Of a stretch of DNA of 44,274 bases, positions 15,001-20,311 are shown in pieces. The notes under the pieces are model-generated. The model was given only the letters and a program-made list of their open reading frames with translations, searched no databases and was not told the origin of the DNA. Origin of the DNA: Undibacterium sp. (lineage in GTDB: Bacteria > Pseudomonadota > Gammaproteobacteria > Burkholderiales > Burkholderiaceae_D). The position numbers were made by a program, and so were the translations under genes. Within the stretch, counting starts at the first letter, position 1. Every line of letters starts with the position of its first letter. The stretch spans positions 1 through 44,274 of the forward strand of contig NZ_JAUSFI010000042.1 in the NCBI RefSeq assembly GCF_030651495.1. The letters are read 5' to 3'.

Positions 15001-15358
15001 CAGTACCGTTAATAACGATCTGATCGTTGACAAGATTCAGTAGCCGAGTTGCGCCATCAGGAATATGTAGGTTCACTAACTGACCGGAATCGACAACAAA
15101 TTGGGAAAATGCATTAACGCCGGTCCCATTTCGAATCTGGGAGGGGGAGGTTGTAATGTCGGTGGTTGCACTGGCATTATTTTGCGTCACCAATGTCGTT
15201 GGGCCAATAGGCGTAATCGTATTGGCAGCTAACGCAACCCCACCACCAAAAATTCCGGCCAGTGCCATCGCAATTGGAGAGCGACGAATCACCAACTTGG
15301 TGCTGTCAGTCATCTCGTTTGCTTTGGAATTGATTGTGGTGCAAGATGCATTACGCAT
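1..15358 (-). CDS. Giant LktA-family filamentous adhesin, 3' end outside window (partial, at least 5119 aa)
   Basis: A single minus-strand frame stays open from an ATG at 15358 to the left edge of the window, so the C-terminus is missing. The start is fixed by an in-frame TAG four codons upstream and an AGGA ribosome site 7 nt before the ATG. Residues 21-45 form a signal peptide (basic KLVIRR, hydrophobic core, VALA cleavage region). Residues about 85-150 resemble the FHA/TPS N-terminal domain, with an FASPNG motif near residue 138 in place of the usual NPNG. A conserved-looking block near residue 3656 (YTPEEGSRYQWT) and the preceding 'LIGQIINTNGDN' stretch are typical of leukotoxin LktA-like adhesins. 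Between residues about 400 and 2700 a Gly/Ala/Asn-rich unit of roughly 55-60 aa recurs. Expected role: exported beta-helical surface fibre for adhesion or contact. No transporter partner (TpsB) is visible. The family call is good; the exact function is inferred. Confidence 0.88.
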   Translation of the reverse strand, partial: MRNASCTTINSKANEMTDSTKLVIRRSPIAMALAGIFGGGVALAANTITPIGPTTLVTQNNASATTDITTSPSQIRNGTGVNAFSQFVVDSGQLVNLHIPDGATRLLNLVNDQIVINGTVNSLIKNEVGGKLIFASPNGMIVGSGGVLNVGSLVVRAPNQTSFDAAGNDLAGSGAMADLIAGNGTYGRADAGLIQINGKIFAPGGITLDAAMVKIGAGGELVASDSVALQNSVAAVNTGTLIATELVSVNGVIEILGSTIAIGELGRAVTPGVYDNGSIVNHGANVTLTAPSITLSGGSQILAQSNDGALPHGTVTLLAESEQNFNSVTEALSHIKADASANISINGKIEAGKIDAQAKARAIYDWQEKVGVAEMAGSDGLASTFKDHLLKGAVGTVATALTGTNIGVAKVDGSASISIGIHADLKADASGAAGGVLIKAETTAELSLTKRAQAPASANPLFTLAFVYADNQARSTVSIEDGAKIDSKGKVDILAQTNTLLNVSVTAISNESVAVLAGALTSADIAAKVDVQKGVTISADENVNIKAVNLSSQLSTEALSLGIAATSTTSASLLGAAVVYTDLNTAATVNSGAQITSRNESVSVTAKNEIDQNVLTAKSQLVKELSNLAAAKLAVKDSAALVETLGGSVFSDLVKKITLKLPGSSETRPSAADALAYGENQHAATVQITDSVSGESKRSKIDAANAVYINATLVDKKPTTSAGAEVAAMPAKDGTGVGVAAAVAMNNYQHDAQAIVGKNADISARAVDVHAKIDMVNPNLDGFTDFFSDFISSPKDTVLDIAKILTYPNGQTSSSSKAAANTSAVNGSVSWISFDDNSNAKIDSGAQIHLKDGVPVALTEIGKDNIVHNIVLTNGVAVTSDIVVKQVFASGLIPVVMGSSSGEGDAKSLGGNVNYLAHGNHSSAIIADGVSINPPMTEQNGSVTPPVAGKEVQVKSNNDVSLGVLTWASGSGGAFGANLMFAMSDLDESSHAIIDRSAHIVANKVTIDARENLHNYTVAGTYSNAKETGVALSVAVNSVKTDTVAAVTTTVNTNDQADYSSLQGQIAVSQVEVAARTDGEIWTGSLAAAVSENDKAPAWAPPKPATTPDTSALGKVSSKIAGLFTKAKPAAVPETYKPDFGLSISGSSSVNDVQMGTHAYLDGAHVVAPDAATSTLNVQSVNAARIGAVSGGVSKTKTTNAGAEGSAAVAGAFAYNDINNVTDASIHSANHQASDLADTRSVLNNFHEIGVTALVGGEQFAVALGVGANASGGTGAGQQNSSGVAGSAAAGTVKNTVSAVVSYSTIDNDDAAALSNNLHIRALDDILLGTGAGGVTGGSSKSVGGAFTYSEISDTVTALLDHASVENYQGIAVNALTSSNIYAGALGGAWSKDNNAGSGVALSGSVVVNTITNSVNADVKNSTINSSINAKPSNGTIAGTTKGVLDVSAGDTVDPSLKFADLIAAPASTSGIDYSGASSGIDGEDAAKPKVSDSIKGAGSSIVTVAGSLSIATGSDATSAGGIVIAYNDIKNKFTASVLDSVVDEHAGSVQVKAASNAYILDVAAGLATTTGDGKFAAAGVIAVNEIANTIQASVSGSSTGITKIDANVVQVSASDSSHIDTAIGALAVSTKSNAVGGSIAYAGIANKAEAWISTAELGLHSSPDIDVSAENKSGIRTVTVAAGGGNGVAVGVVAATADIHNTTTATLKDVTAQSEEGTVSINAKDGSSIQTLALAVAVSGGSTAVGAAIATDLINNQTHAHISGGDVSGGNILVNSETTSDIEVIAVGVGSSSKGFAGAGSVVTNEISGDSSAKIDGNAKVTANKNVLVNAEGDDRIELVAGSVAFSSAGTGIGVSIVTNGIISSTTAAIEGSGTIVTAKAKGNVLAINSGEFDDIGNIDKAESITAYHDLDLKAKKTKTSVKGVAVNATATQYIESISVNAGVSDDVAVAANINMNHINEGKLGAAKGTRAYIADATVNSGVMGDSTRLGDIDVRAGNLSVASGFSGALALASKGVGVGVGFNGTLLQRETLAYISGAHIAADNAVRVDANAVQAVSSLAAVGAVGGKVGVGLTGSLIQFDATTEAYIQGGQVSAHQLDVEADSVSKAFAFAGMLAAGGQGAGGGAVAVVTSDNATKAYIAGTVADKVEVSVDGAVNVDATAAIRVDGYAMGAALAGQLALAGSVAVNQFSNTTQATINNAIVGTEAAKVGSLNVAAHSSTEVHSNAGALAIGVGTAGAGAAIVFSDLNNTASANIIDSAVVATGAVAANADSTNQVDSYSIAGGGGLYVGFGAGVNVTLIGGKAGGSEGDKSQAARDYVNGIDLAKLPENLGFSGTAAPAIAPSSLDGKTAAGISGASTVKAGAINVLSEDSTRTYGMAGGVGVGLLGVGASVTVVKSDATVESMVGPGVSLTSGAITVTANAKDKDGKHTIEVDSWAGAGGGFALGGAVSYGEIKNHVTAQLAGTVNSTGAAVVTADDSSSISLHSYGAAIGAAAAAATIFSYAEKDSTVIAQLNPDLNATSDPSIDVASMTVKAKKSGKVEANAIGGAVGGLGLTVSLSQAKDDSSVLAKLDDKLKLTTGELSVETDSNSSLSTYTLAGAAGFVAGAAALATSIDSGSSTVQVGNSVVINATNVTLKAQHQSEFQSVADASQLSFVGGGGAAAEGNVNKTVTASIGNDAHIKATSINVSAHNDVTENGHENGNANGISGGLVSGAGMSSKNTINMTSNVSVGDRAELETSDMVFANSLISAGAIKLEASSKIRAADRSMVTAVGLAAGATSESSIDATTHNNVTVGQFATLTSGNAIDIGSYDDIQITTGAYAHGYGLAGGVGGKARSNIESNQNITIMSDASLFAWDDIHIATGRGVNGVVQDSLRASADDQVYFDGAFNGTDPRAEASITSNAKTTINERAALKSVRNILLGNLAGYSTVSASGDGHYTILGIPLTNHDSDSSNTHDHQLTMNGSAEAGVRHDVRFDVDINGNVTQSYAPGVTKMTYTGKSDFDPVASIDVKIAALTARLTNATATELIDINNEILTLTTLRGLQVANVGVGGKVTLLALDANMAAGGNINVFTDEIKGNGSLTAHGGPSIRINNASTNYLLVDSLFIPDELGGNIDFHGANVSTTAGTVQTITTLPNVAGTISINNTFNPDNPGNPAATKGRPAPAIIMQGRIDNEGGELNVYNESGDVVQYAPVRVYRQSISAPNGTVLIDTPAAGVSVNGLVEKYWTQSGGALFDLSTSGQGVVTSFGGGVSLPGGSKPTDNQGTYTGTKWFDQGGAGGTPGSADEAVMYVANAWANANGYPQWLVSQAKADTDLNRSMWLAGLNPDTAGNAIDHTGDFTRASAMFFASGVGFFNSTDKSGSAYTNRYGGDHGVGSDRFYVPNIPMRVLSHQIEAYSPQNAASAISAEPAIKAGNSVIVNAKYIDVNGTISAGRPVEVTAQIDVKNITVRMEDAYSGLPFSIPKLVTKSINLLDCLSDAACRTSHAETAALYDSKTGWYQYQDTDDAARKAGKVAVYFDPLSNQLVTGTVKAGGAGSITLIGQIINTNGDNARRSKLSVSNGFANVTVNNTTGKGINLGSISTGSSDDQVGVIQITDTNKISNGQVPTTWYVNTPGGSMATYTSTTARDYKTATLQNTSAAGTAAIYTPEEGSRYQWTHTAKLERESVFNEKLSSWHWVDSASQYALDGVWDISASVIKDLSLKNIAFKQIISGNINSYGSQYLALESHDGDNHFKQDYYVVTGVNIKSVSSVKADYGIDIEFKGNNPTGKIDVNSNASINVGGRLNNENGLTRLNATGAGARIDQTSLGEVNTLSLDLHAVDGIGQVNSSFKVKLDTNPVRLEVPSMVSAQTANGDIALDLRGVRNVTLGVVATNAKSDVVIHSQGSVLANSADPVNVTGRNITLTSEQGSIGDSVHALTINTLASAVSSGGVTGGLLQAKARNDVAITQVKGDLYVDEVISANGNVKLTALSGSLLDGKNATAVDKGDAIVDQWTKVFVPHFNEVVAGVEVGNRAAYQQYQGLMAIGDLVNGVYVLKPEKVKGYQDGLQDGQNLSTAQIQDKANGQLNALVQQLNPSLGAGWQQKTEDKLSFAATAGQIAELTRGQSWSTDDLKYQINSAALTPSTLVVPYINVAGNRVELVSKGANVGNVNPAVDFDFSKGKISYTADQKAAILGANSAGDMIVYQEDSNNNPIHFGLKQTKDLKVEVKQALLVSADKDVFILAKDALPVEQVVAGDDVRLTSQTGIRNVAVDGTVAITAKNLDLQGGSGSIGAADKAMTIKVDLLNSAKAGTSTTGDVYLQALTGDINYLNLYAGHVLSVAVADGSLLTSNAYTSLSANTLLLNVKGDVRGANAGQAISMELGHGSDIGTVTGTVGSSAMLANAQALNLDALTVAGTARIQNSAGDMTVSQLDGGSLILTSSGLILGHAGAVSADIHSTGNVSLIANGLGMSTERLLVSAATFDANVSNKDAWLTFMAGNGVTSTTLTSFILNDANLDVLTQLNLNVNDIHATSVANNKNNITLSADHADMTLAKITASGNLVLNSTVGNVVFSQLNAEGISTSIDGALLSGAGSELNAKTLDASAISMDLATVKVTQLAKLTTSEDLAVQQLEVGLLDARARNAAMTHLLSQGNAVIDGKENVTLSNVRVGDTLYPSDLTVLAGNGLLSIGDAAVAQDVKLTGARMQLGSVFAGRDLSLVSTQGDVVFSGVLEAGQSIQADVHASLTGSAGSSMKAPTVNAVAASMDLDAMTVSGAANLSTNHAGLLGVHDLQVGKLVLNAYEDANLGQVQVATTTQLTVARDLQLNTLDSVQQVDVAVGRDALFDTVIIDKAGLNAKVGRDMTVTTLLKSAETVNIDIGRDGVFKTVNIDETNPNADLNVSAGGDLTLEKDGTALRTYLKAGGGLSMSVSGAVDGASTVLSAKRVSVNAQSINLLGVEAQEWIRLNARAGAVTLGYVTQGDTLDSTATRNGFVDIHATGDISIKDIYSRGTTNVRSDASVDVAKLISNKDAAMSAKDHISLGTVVVGDVNTAANLAVVAKTGSLNLASATVSQDAQLNAAGMTLAEVHAGRDLAMTTTKGDLDFARQLQAGRQLTMTVNGALT

Positions 15359-15849
15359 GATGTAATCCTAGTAGAGATTGGTGAGGGAAAAATAGCCGCA
15401 ACACCGTTATTTCATCGAAAAAATACTCAAATTCCATGTCAATTATTTAATTTTATTGACTTTTAAATATAGCCAAAATGAAAACAAACCCACGACTATT
15501 AATTATTACAAATACAACTATAACGGCGATGCCACTCGCGTTTATTTTGTGTGCCCAGATTTCATTAACCCTATTCCGCTTTATTTCTAAATCACAGCCC
15601 AAGCTAGACTCTCTTTACTAAAGCGACTGCAAGCACATAAAAATATCTGCTCAAAAAAATAGCTTTTAGTAAATATTTTTTACCACGGATTTAAGGCCAT
15701 TGTTTCAGAGTAACAAAAGACCGGATGTTTGTCTGTCACTAGAAATAGGGACATGTTGACAATCGTTCGGCACCAAAAACAGTGTCACGGTGCGACACTG
15801 TTTGTTACTATTCTGATCCTGCCCGAGACTTGCCCCACTCCCTACCACC
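15359..15849. promoter_or_regulatory. Divergent intergenic control region between adhesin and two-component genes
   Basis: This 491-bp AT-rich gap must hold the promoters for both the giant adhesin (minus) and the regulator/kinase pair (plus). I see no gene in it. A TTGACA hexamer lies at 15755-15760 but has no good -10 at the usual spacing. The clearest structure is the 10-bp dyad at 15777-15803. No convincing sigma-70 promoter for the adhesin could be assigned by eye. Confidence 0.4.
15777..15803. promoter_or_regulatory. Perfect 10-bp inverted repeat upstream of response regulator (operator or 5' UTR hairpin)
   Basis: The arms AAACAGTGTC (15777-15786) and GACACTGTTT (15794-15803) are exact reverse complements separated by 7 nt. 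The site ends 46 nt before the regulator's ATG. The dyad could be a dimeric DNA-binding site, possibly for autoregulation, or a leader hairpin. It is not followed by a T-run, so a terminator is unlikely. Confidence 0.5.
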
Positions 15850-16539
15850 ATGCAAACAACGACACACTCCTCTCTTATTCGCGTAGTTCTCGTAGAGGAC
15901 GATGTGGATTTTCAGCAAGCGCTACGGGAAACCATCGGAAATGCGCCCGACATGGAACTAGTGTCTGTGGCAAGCACTCGAGCGCTAGGGTTAAAGACAC
16001 TCGACGATGATCCGGCGGACGTACTATTGGTAGACTTGGGCCTGCCAGACGGGTCCGGCATTGATGTCATTCGTGCCGCCCATGCCAAATGGCCGAGTTG
16101 CGGCATCATGGTCAGCACCGCATTTGGCGATGAAATGCACGTTATGCAGTCTCTGGAAGCAGGGGCTGCGGGCTACTTGCTCAAAGACAGCGCAGCAAAA
16201 AGCATGGTCGCAGAAATACGCAGCATACATCAAGGGGGCAGCCCTATCAGTCCCCTCATCGCGCGTCAGATACTGGTGCGTTTTCGTGAACGAGACAAAC
16301 CACTTCCGGTCGCCCCTCAACTTATCCCTGAAAAGTCTGACGCAGCATTGTCTGCCCGAGAGCAAGAGGTGCTGGAATTTATCACTAAAGGCTTTACGTC
16401 AGATGAAATTGCGGAATTAATGTCAGTGTCACGCCACACAGTATTGACCTTTGTGCGACGTATTTACCGCAAACTTGAAGTTAACTCCAAAGCCGAGGCA
16501 ATTTACGAGGCCAGGCATCAAGGCCTGTTAGATGTCTGA
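15850..16539 (+). CDS. NarL/LuxR-family response regulator
   Basis: This 229-aa cytoplasmic DNA-binding response regulator has a receiver domain at residues about 10-125. The acidic pocket is E16-D17-D18, the likely phospho-acceptor is D62 in LLVDLGLPDGSG, and the conserved Lys lies in YLLKDS. A LuxR/GerE helix-turn-helix follows at about 166-225 (LSAREQEVLEFITKG, then SRHTVLTFVRRIYRKL). The stop overlaps the start of the downstream histidine kinase by 8 nt, so the two are co-translated partners. It faces the giant adhesin gene across 491 bp, which makes the adhesin a candidate target, although only position supports that. The ATG has no strong ribosome site. Confidence 0.93.
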   Translation: MQTTTHSSLIRVVLVEDDVDFQQALRETIGNAPDMELVSVASTRALGLKTLDDDPADVLLVDLGLPDGSGIDVIRAAHAKWPSCGIMVSTAFGDEMHVMQSLEAGAAGYLLKDSAAKSMVAEIRSIHQGGSPISPLIARQILVRFRERDKPLPVAPQLIPEKSDAALSAREQEVLEFITKGFTSDEIAELMSVSRHTVLTFVRRIYRKLEVNSKAEAIYEARHQGLLDV

Positions 16540-18442
16540 CGCCTGGACCCGACTCATCTGTCTGGGACTACTCTGTGGTGCGCTGTGGCATCCGGAGGCT
16601 CAGGCAGAAACACCGTTACACATAATGACAGCGGAGACGCTGGTCATTCTGGGTTATGGCTATACACCACCACCCTATGAAGCCAACGAGACGGACTTGC
16701 AGGGGCCATGGCAAACCGTCGCATTGCCCCACGCGCTCACCCGGCAACTAGTACCTGATACGGAGCGGAGCAATGCGCTCGGCCCGCCTACCGTTGTCAC
16801 TTGGTACCGCTTGCAAGTGCCGGCAATGCCAGCGCCAGCGAGTCCACGATACCTCTACATTCCGCGCTGGAAGACTGACGGGCAGATAGCGGTGTACGGT
16901 GACAGTCGCTTACTCTACCAATCTCACGCCAATATCTTCTGGAACGGTTGGAACATTCCCCTTTGGATTGCCATGGACGAAACTGCCAACGCAGTGACGC
17001 CCCGTGAAATTCTGATCCGCATTACGCGCCCACGCGATTCCGGCGGGGGTATTTCTACGGTATGGCTGGGAGAGGGAGTACGCTTGAGTTGGCGCTACCA
17101 CTTGCGCTACCTATTACAGGCCCAACTGCCGTATATGAGTAGCGCTGCATTTTTAACGGCTGGATTTTTTTCATTGCTACTGTGGTTCCGGCAGCGCAAT
17201 AACTCCTTATATTTATTATTTTTCTTGGTGTCATTAGCCTCATTTCTGCGCACTCTACATTACCACGTTGGAGAAAACCGGCTGCTACTGTCCGATGAGT
17301 GGTTCAGTTGGCTGACCGTCAATTCTTTATTTTGGCTGATTACTTCGGTGCATTTTTTCTTGAATCATCTGCACCGTTGCCCATCACCCCGCTTGGATCG
17401 GGGCATCATCTTCATTACGGTGAGTTTGAGCCTCATCACTTTGCCTATTTTTACGGCGCTGCCAGATATCTATCGTCTGTCACCGCTCGCTTATATAGTA
17501 TTGATGGTCATGGGTACGGCCGTTGGCATTGTTGGATTTTACCGTTCGCAACGGGTTCAATCATCAGACGGCAAACTACTTAGCGGCTGGTGCTTGATGG
17601 GCATGGTGTTTTGGCTATATGACTGGCTACTGCAAAGCAACTACATTGACATCGAAGGCGTTTATTTAGGCCCCTACACCAATTTTGTAGCATTTCTACT
17701 TTTTTTAAAAATCATGTTCCGCCGCTATTTGGGCGCTATTGATCAAGTCAAAGAGCTTAACGCCAGCCTTGAGCAGCGTTTGCAGATCCGTGAAACAGAA
17801 TTGCTGCAAATCCACCGCAACCAGCGCGAAACCGCGCACCGCCTGACGTTGACCAATGAACGTCAACGGATGATGCAAGACATGCACGACGGCATGGGTT
17901 CCTCGCTACGCACGGCACTGCTGGAGGTAGAAAAGGGTCGAATTAGCGCCACGATGGTGGCGGATGTACTGAAAGGTTGCATCGACGACCTGAAGTTGGC
18001 CATCGATGCCATGGAGCCAGTGCAGGCCGATTTGTTGTTGTTGCTGGCGACACTGCGCTTTCGTCTGGGACCGCGCCTGGAAAATGCTGGTCTGACCTTG
18101 CGCTGGGAGATTAAGGACGTGCCAGCGCTAGACTGGATCGACCCTAGAAACGCATTGCATATTCTGCGGATTTTGCAGGAGGCGTTTACCAATATCATCA
18201 AACATACGCAAGCGACGGAAATCCGCGTTGCCACTGGCGTCGATAAAGATTATGTATTCGTTACGGTGACGGACAATGGCCAGGGCTTTGATGTCACGCA
18301 AAAACAAGACGCCAAAGGCAGAGGGCTAAGCAACCAGCTGCGCCGGGCCGAATCGATAGAAGCCGAAATCGTTTGGGATTCAAGTGATGCGGGCACCCGT
18401 CTGACTTTACGTTTACCGATCAAGCGCGAATTAGGAATTTAA
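16532..18442 (+). CDS. Membrane sensor histidine kinase (7TM-type sensor, HisKA_3 + HATPase_c)
   Basis: This 636-aa kinase is probably the partner of the preceding regulator. A signal peptide is visible (cleavage near AQA, residue 25). An extracytoplasmic sensing domain follows at about 26-195, then roughly seven hydrophobic segments between about 200 and 400 in the manner of 7TMR-DISM sensors. A coiled-coil linker at about 405-445 leads to a HisKA_3 dimerisation box (RQRMMQDMHDGMGSSL) with H452 as the predicted phosphorylated residue. The ATPase domain has an N-box (EAFTNIIKHTQA), a DNGQGFD box and a GRGL glycine box near the C-terminus. This is the usual NarL-type kinase layout. The ligand is unknown; the lectin-like look of the outer domain could mean a carbohydrate or envelope cue, but that is a guess. 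Confidence 0.9.
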   Translation: MSDAWTRLICLGLLCGALWHPEAQAETPLHIMTAETLVILGYGYTPPPYEANETDLQGPWQTVALPHALTRQLVPDTERSNALGPPTVVTWYRLQVPAMPAPASPRYLYIPRWKTDGQIAVYGDSRLLYQSHANIFWNGWNIPLWIAMDETANAVTPREILIRITRPRDSGGGISTVWLGEGVRLSWRYHLRYLLQAQLPYMSSAAFLTAGFFSLLLWFRQRNNSLYLLFFLVSLASFLRTLHYHVGENRLLLSDEWFSWLTVNSLFWLITSVHFFLNHLHRCPSPRLDRGIIFITVSLSLITLPIFTALPDIYRLSPLAYIVLMVMGTAVGIVGFYRSQRVQSSDGKLLSGWCLMGMVFWLYDWLLQSNYIDIEGVYLGPYTNFVAFLLFLKIMFRRYLGAIDQVKELNASLEQRLQIRETELLQIHRNQRETAHRLTLTNERQRMMQDMHDGMGSSLRTALLEVEKGRISATMVADVLKGCIDDLKLAIDAMEPVQADLLLLLATLRFRLGPRLENAGLTLRWEIKDVPALDWIDPRNALHILRILQEAFTNIIKHTQATEIRVATGVDKDYVFVTVTDNGQGFDVTQKQDAKGRGLSNQLRRAESIEAEIVWDSSDAGTRLTLRLPIKRELGI

Positions 18443-18790
18443 TACGCGGGCGGGCGAGCTATAGATGCGACCGCCATCCAGCCCCCCCTCAGACATCGCC
18501 ATACACGTTGAACCCTGGCCGACGCCAGAAACGCTGTACAGTTTGGCCCATCAGTAGCCATTTTTTCCGGAATTAGGTAGGACAATTTGATCTATTTATG
18601 CGTTGTTAAGGATCGGAATGGTGCTAATGGATAGATTTTCTTAATGTGCTTGAATTTTTTATTCGTCTTTGGAAGAGATGCTGTCTAGATACAAAAAAAC
18701 TGCGACTCTGGTAATGAACGCAGTTTTATCGGTTAACGCTAAACAACTTCTATTTAATTTCAACTGACTGTTGGCGCAATTTTGGCTTTT
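18443..18790. other. Intergenic region between convergent kinase and sapC-like genes
   Basis: This stretch of 348 bp has no supportable gene. It contains a terminator-type hairpin at 18696-18727 and otherwise unremarkable, increasingly AT-rich sequence. Confidence 0.5.
18696..18727 (-). terminator. Intrinsic terminator of the sapC-like gene (possibly bidirectional)
   Basis: The arms AAAACTGCG (18696-18704) and CGCAGTTTT (18719-18727) pair perfectly across a 14-nt loop. Read on the minus strand the stem is followed by seven T residues, giving a strong terminator for the gene ending at 18791. Read on the plus strand only four Ts follow, so it may also weakly end kinase transcription. Confidence 0.75.
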
Positions 18791-19558
18791 TTACCTATTT
18801 CCGCTTTTTTGGATTACTTCGCTATTGTTTTCTATGCTTAGTTTGTCAACTGCGGTCCGCTGCGCCAGACGATTGATGTTATTTAATGAGAACAAATGTG
18901 CATGAATTGCGGCAAGATAGCCATTGCGATGCAATTCGACTATATAGGCATCACTCAATGTCGCCAATTTTTCTTCATCAACAACCCATAGGCCATCGAG
19001 CACTTGTTTGCCGTCTTTCTCTTCCAAGGCGATCGTTTTTGGCACCAGCAAACCTAACTCGGCCAACTTGTCACCCAAGAGTTTGGTACGCTGCATGTCA
19101 ACATGAAATGATTGCAAGAAGCCCAGCACTTCTTTTAAAAAACTGCTCTCTTCCGCATTTTTTTCAAACAGCAATATGCCATCTTTTTCGCTCAAACCCT
19201 CATACGTTTCATCAATACAAACGGTAAGTTGATCGCCATCCTCGGCTAACACAAACGGATAACGGCGTACGAAAGCAGGTACATAGCTGTGCTGATCCCA
19301 ATAACCGTCGGCAGTGACGAACAGATTTTCACTGTCACGTAATCCGACTAAAGCCGCAGCACTAAAAGGACCTTTTTCCGCCCCGACAAATACGATAGGA
19401 AAATCCCGGCTGGCTTCAGCAAATTCTGACGCGGACAGAAGGACCGAATTGGTTTTTGCAGCAAAACCAAATGGATTCTCTTTCTTATTCAACCGCAAAT
19501 TACTATGCAGGTCACGGTTTAAGGCTTTTACCGACTGATAAAAAAGCATAGTAGCCAA
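18791..19558 (-). CDS. SapC family protein
   Basis: This 255-aa protein resembles the SapC family: N-terminal MLFYQSVKALNRDLH, then ASEFAEASRDFPIVF, and the GYWDQHSYVPAFVRRYPFVL block near residues 90-110. It has no signal peptide or clear membrane segment. SapC-type proteins were named from S-layer-associated loci, but their biochemical role is not established. The start chosen is a TTG at 19558, because an AAGGA ribosome site lies 8 nt upstream of it; the next ATG, three codons in, is too far from that site. A strong terminator follows. It sits between the adhesin regulator pair and the tRNA with no obvious operon partner. Confidence 0.8.
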   Translation of the reverse strand: MATMLFYQSVKALNRDLHSNLRLNKKENPFGFAAKTNSVLLSASEFAEASRDFPIVFVGAEKGPFSAAALVGLRDSENLFVTADGYWDQHSYVPAFVRRYPFVLAEDGDQLTVCIDETYEGLSEKDGILLFEKNAEESSFLKEVLGFLQSFHVDMQRTKLLGDKLAELGLLVPKTIALEEKDGKQVLDGLWVVDEEKLATLSDAYIVELHRNGYLAAIHAHLFSLNNINRLAQRTAVDKLSIENNSEVIQKSGNR

Positions 19559-19607
19559 AATTAAATTCCTTTGTCAGGTCGTTAAATTGAAATCAAGGGT
19601 GAGATCG

Positions 19608-19967
19608 CTAGCAACGAACGTCCATCTTAGATAAGTGCAGATTTCTACACCCTAATGAAAAATACACATCGCTTCGGTATTTGTTCATTTTATCACCGTT
19701 ATTATTTTGCAATATGTGCCATATAGAAACCTTTGCATGATAAAAGACAGCCATGGTGTTATTGTTGAGGCCAGTGCCAAATTGACCCATGGTACCAATT
19801 TTGACAGACCCACTTTGAACTGAATCAAAGCCATATCCGGTATGCGTTTTCGATGAATGCGAGTGGTGCAGTGATTTCTGGCGGGGTGGGCAATTTAGCA
19901 CTGGCATCAACACATCTGTCACCGGAGCATATTCAATTGACAGGAAAACTGAATCCGCTAACCGCAT
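19608..19967 (-). other. Unassigned 119-codon open frame, possible remnant
   Basis: An ATG-to-stop frame of 119 codons occupies the gap between the sapC-like gene and the tRNA. The middle (GYGFDSVQSGSVKIGTMGQFGTGLN) and end (YRSDVYFSLGC) have the alternating look of beta-barrel strands, so it could be a scrap of an outer-membrane protein. There is no signal peptide, no recognisable family and no good ribosome site. Treat it as doubtful. Confidence 0.2.
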
Positions 19968-20016
19968 TAAATCTCGGTTGAACTCCCGTTGAACCTTTAC
20001 AGAAAATGCAAATAAA

Positions 20017-20044
20017 AAGGGGTTACGAATAAACGTAACCCCTT
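20017..20044 (-). terminator. Intrinsic terminator downstream of the tRNA
   Basis: An 11-bp perfect stem, AAGGGGTTACG (20017-20027) with CGTAACCCCTT (20034-20044), has a 6-nt loop. On the minus strand it is followed by a T-rich run. It lies 20 nt past the tRNA 3' end and probably ends tRNA transcription. Confidence 0.8.
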
Positions 20045-20063
20045 GCTTTTACTACTAAATTTT

Positions 20064-20141
<78 letters not shown>

Positions 20142-20311
20142 ATTTTTTTCTAGCTATGTTTGTTACGACTTTTCACCTGAAAAATTGGTGAAGCCCCCGC
20201 AAAAAATCAAATAAATGCTATAAAAAATTCAGCGCTAATTGTATTACATTAACGAGCTTAAGCACAAGCCCTCAGCATGCAGTGCCCCTGATAAACGCTG
20301 CATTTTTGGAC

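Noticed and set aside
20287..20308. Short stem near the rpoD 3' end (ATGCAG/CTGCAT region)
   Set aside because: The T-run lies on the plus-strand side, so it does not fit as an rpoD terminator, and no plus-strand gene ends there.
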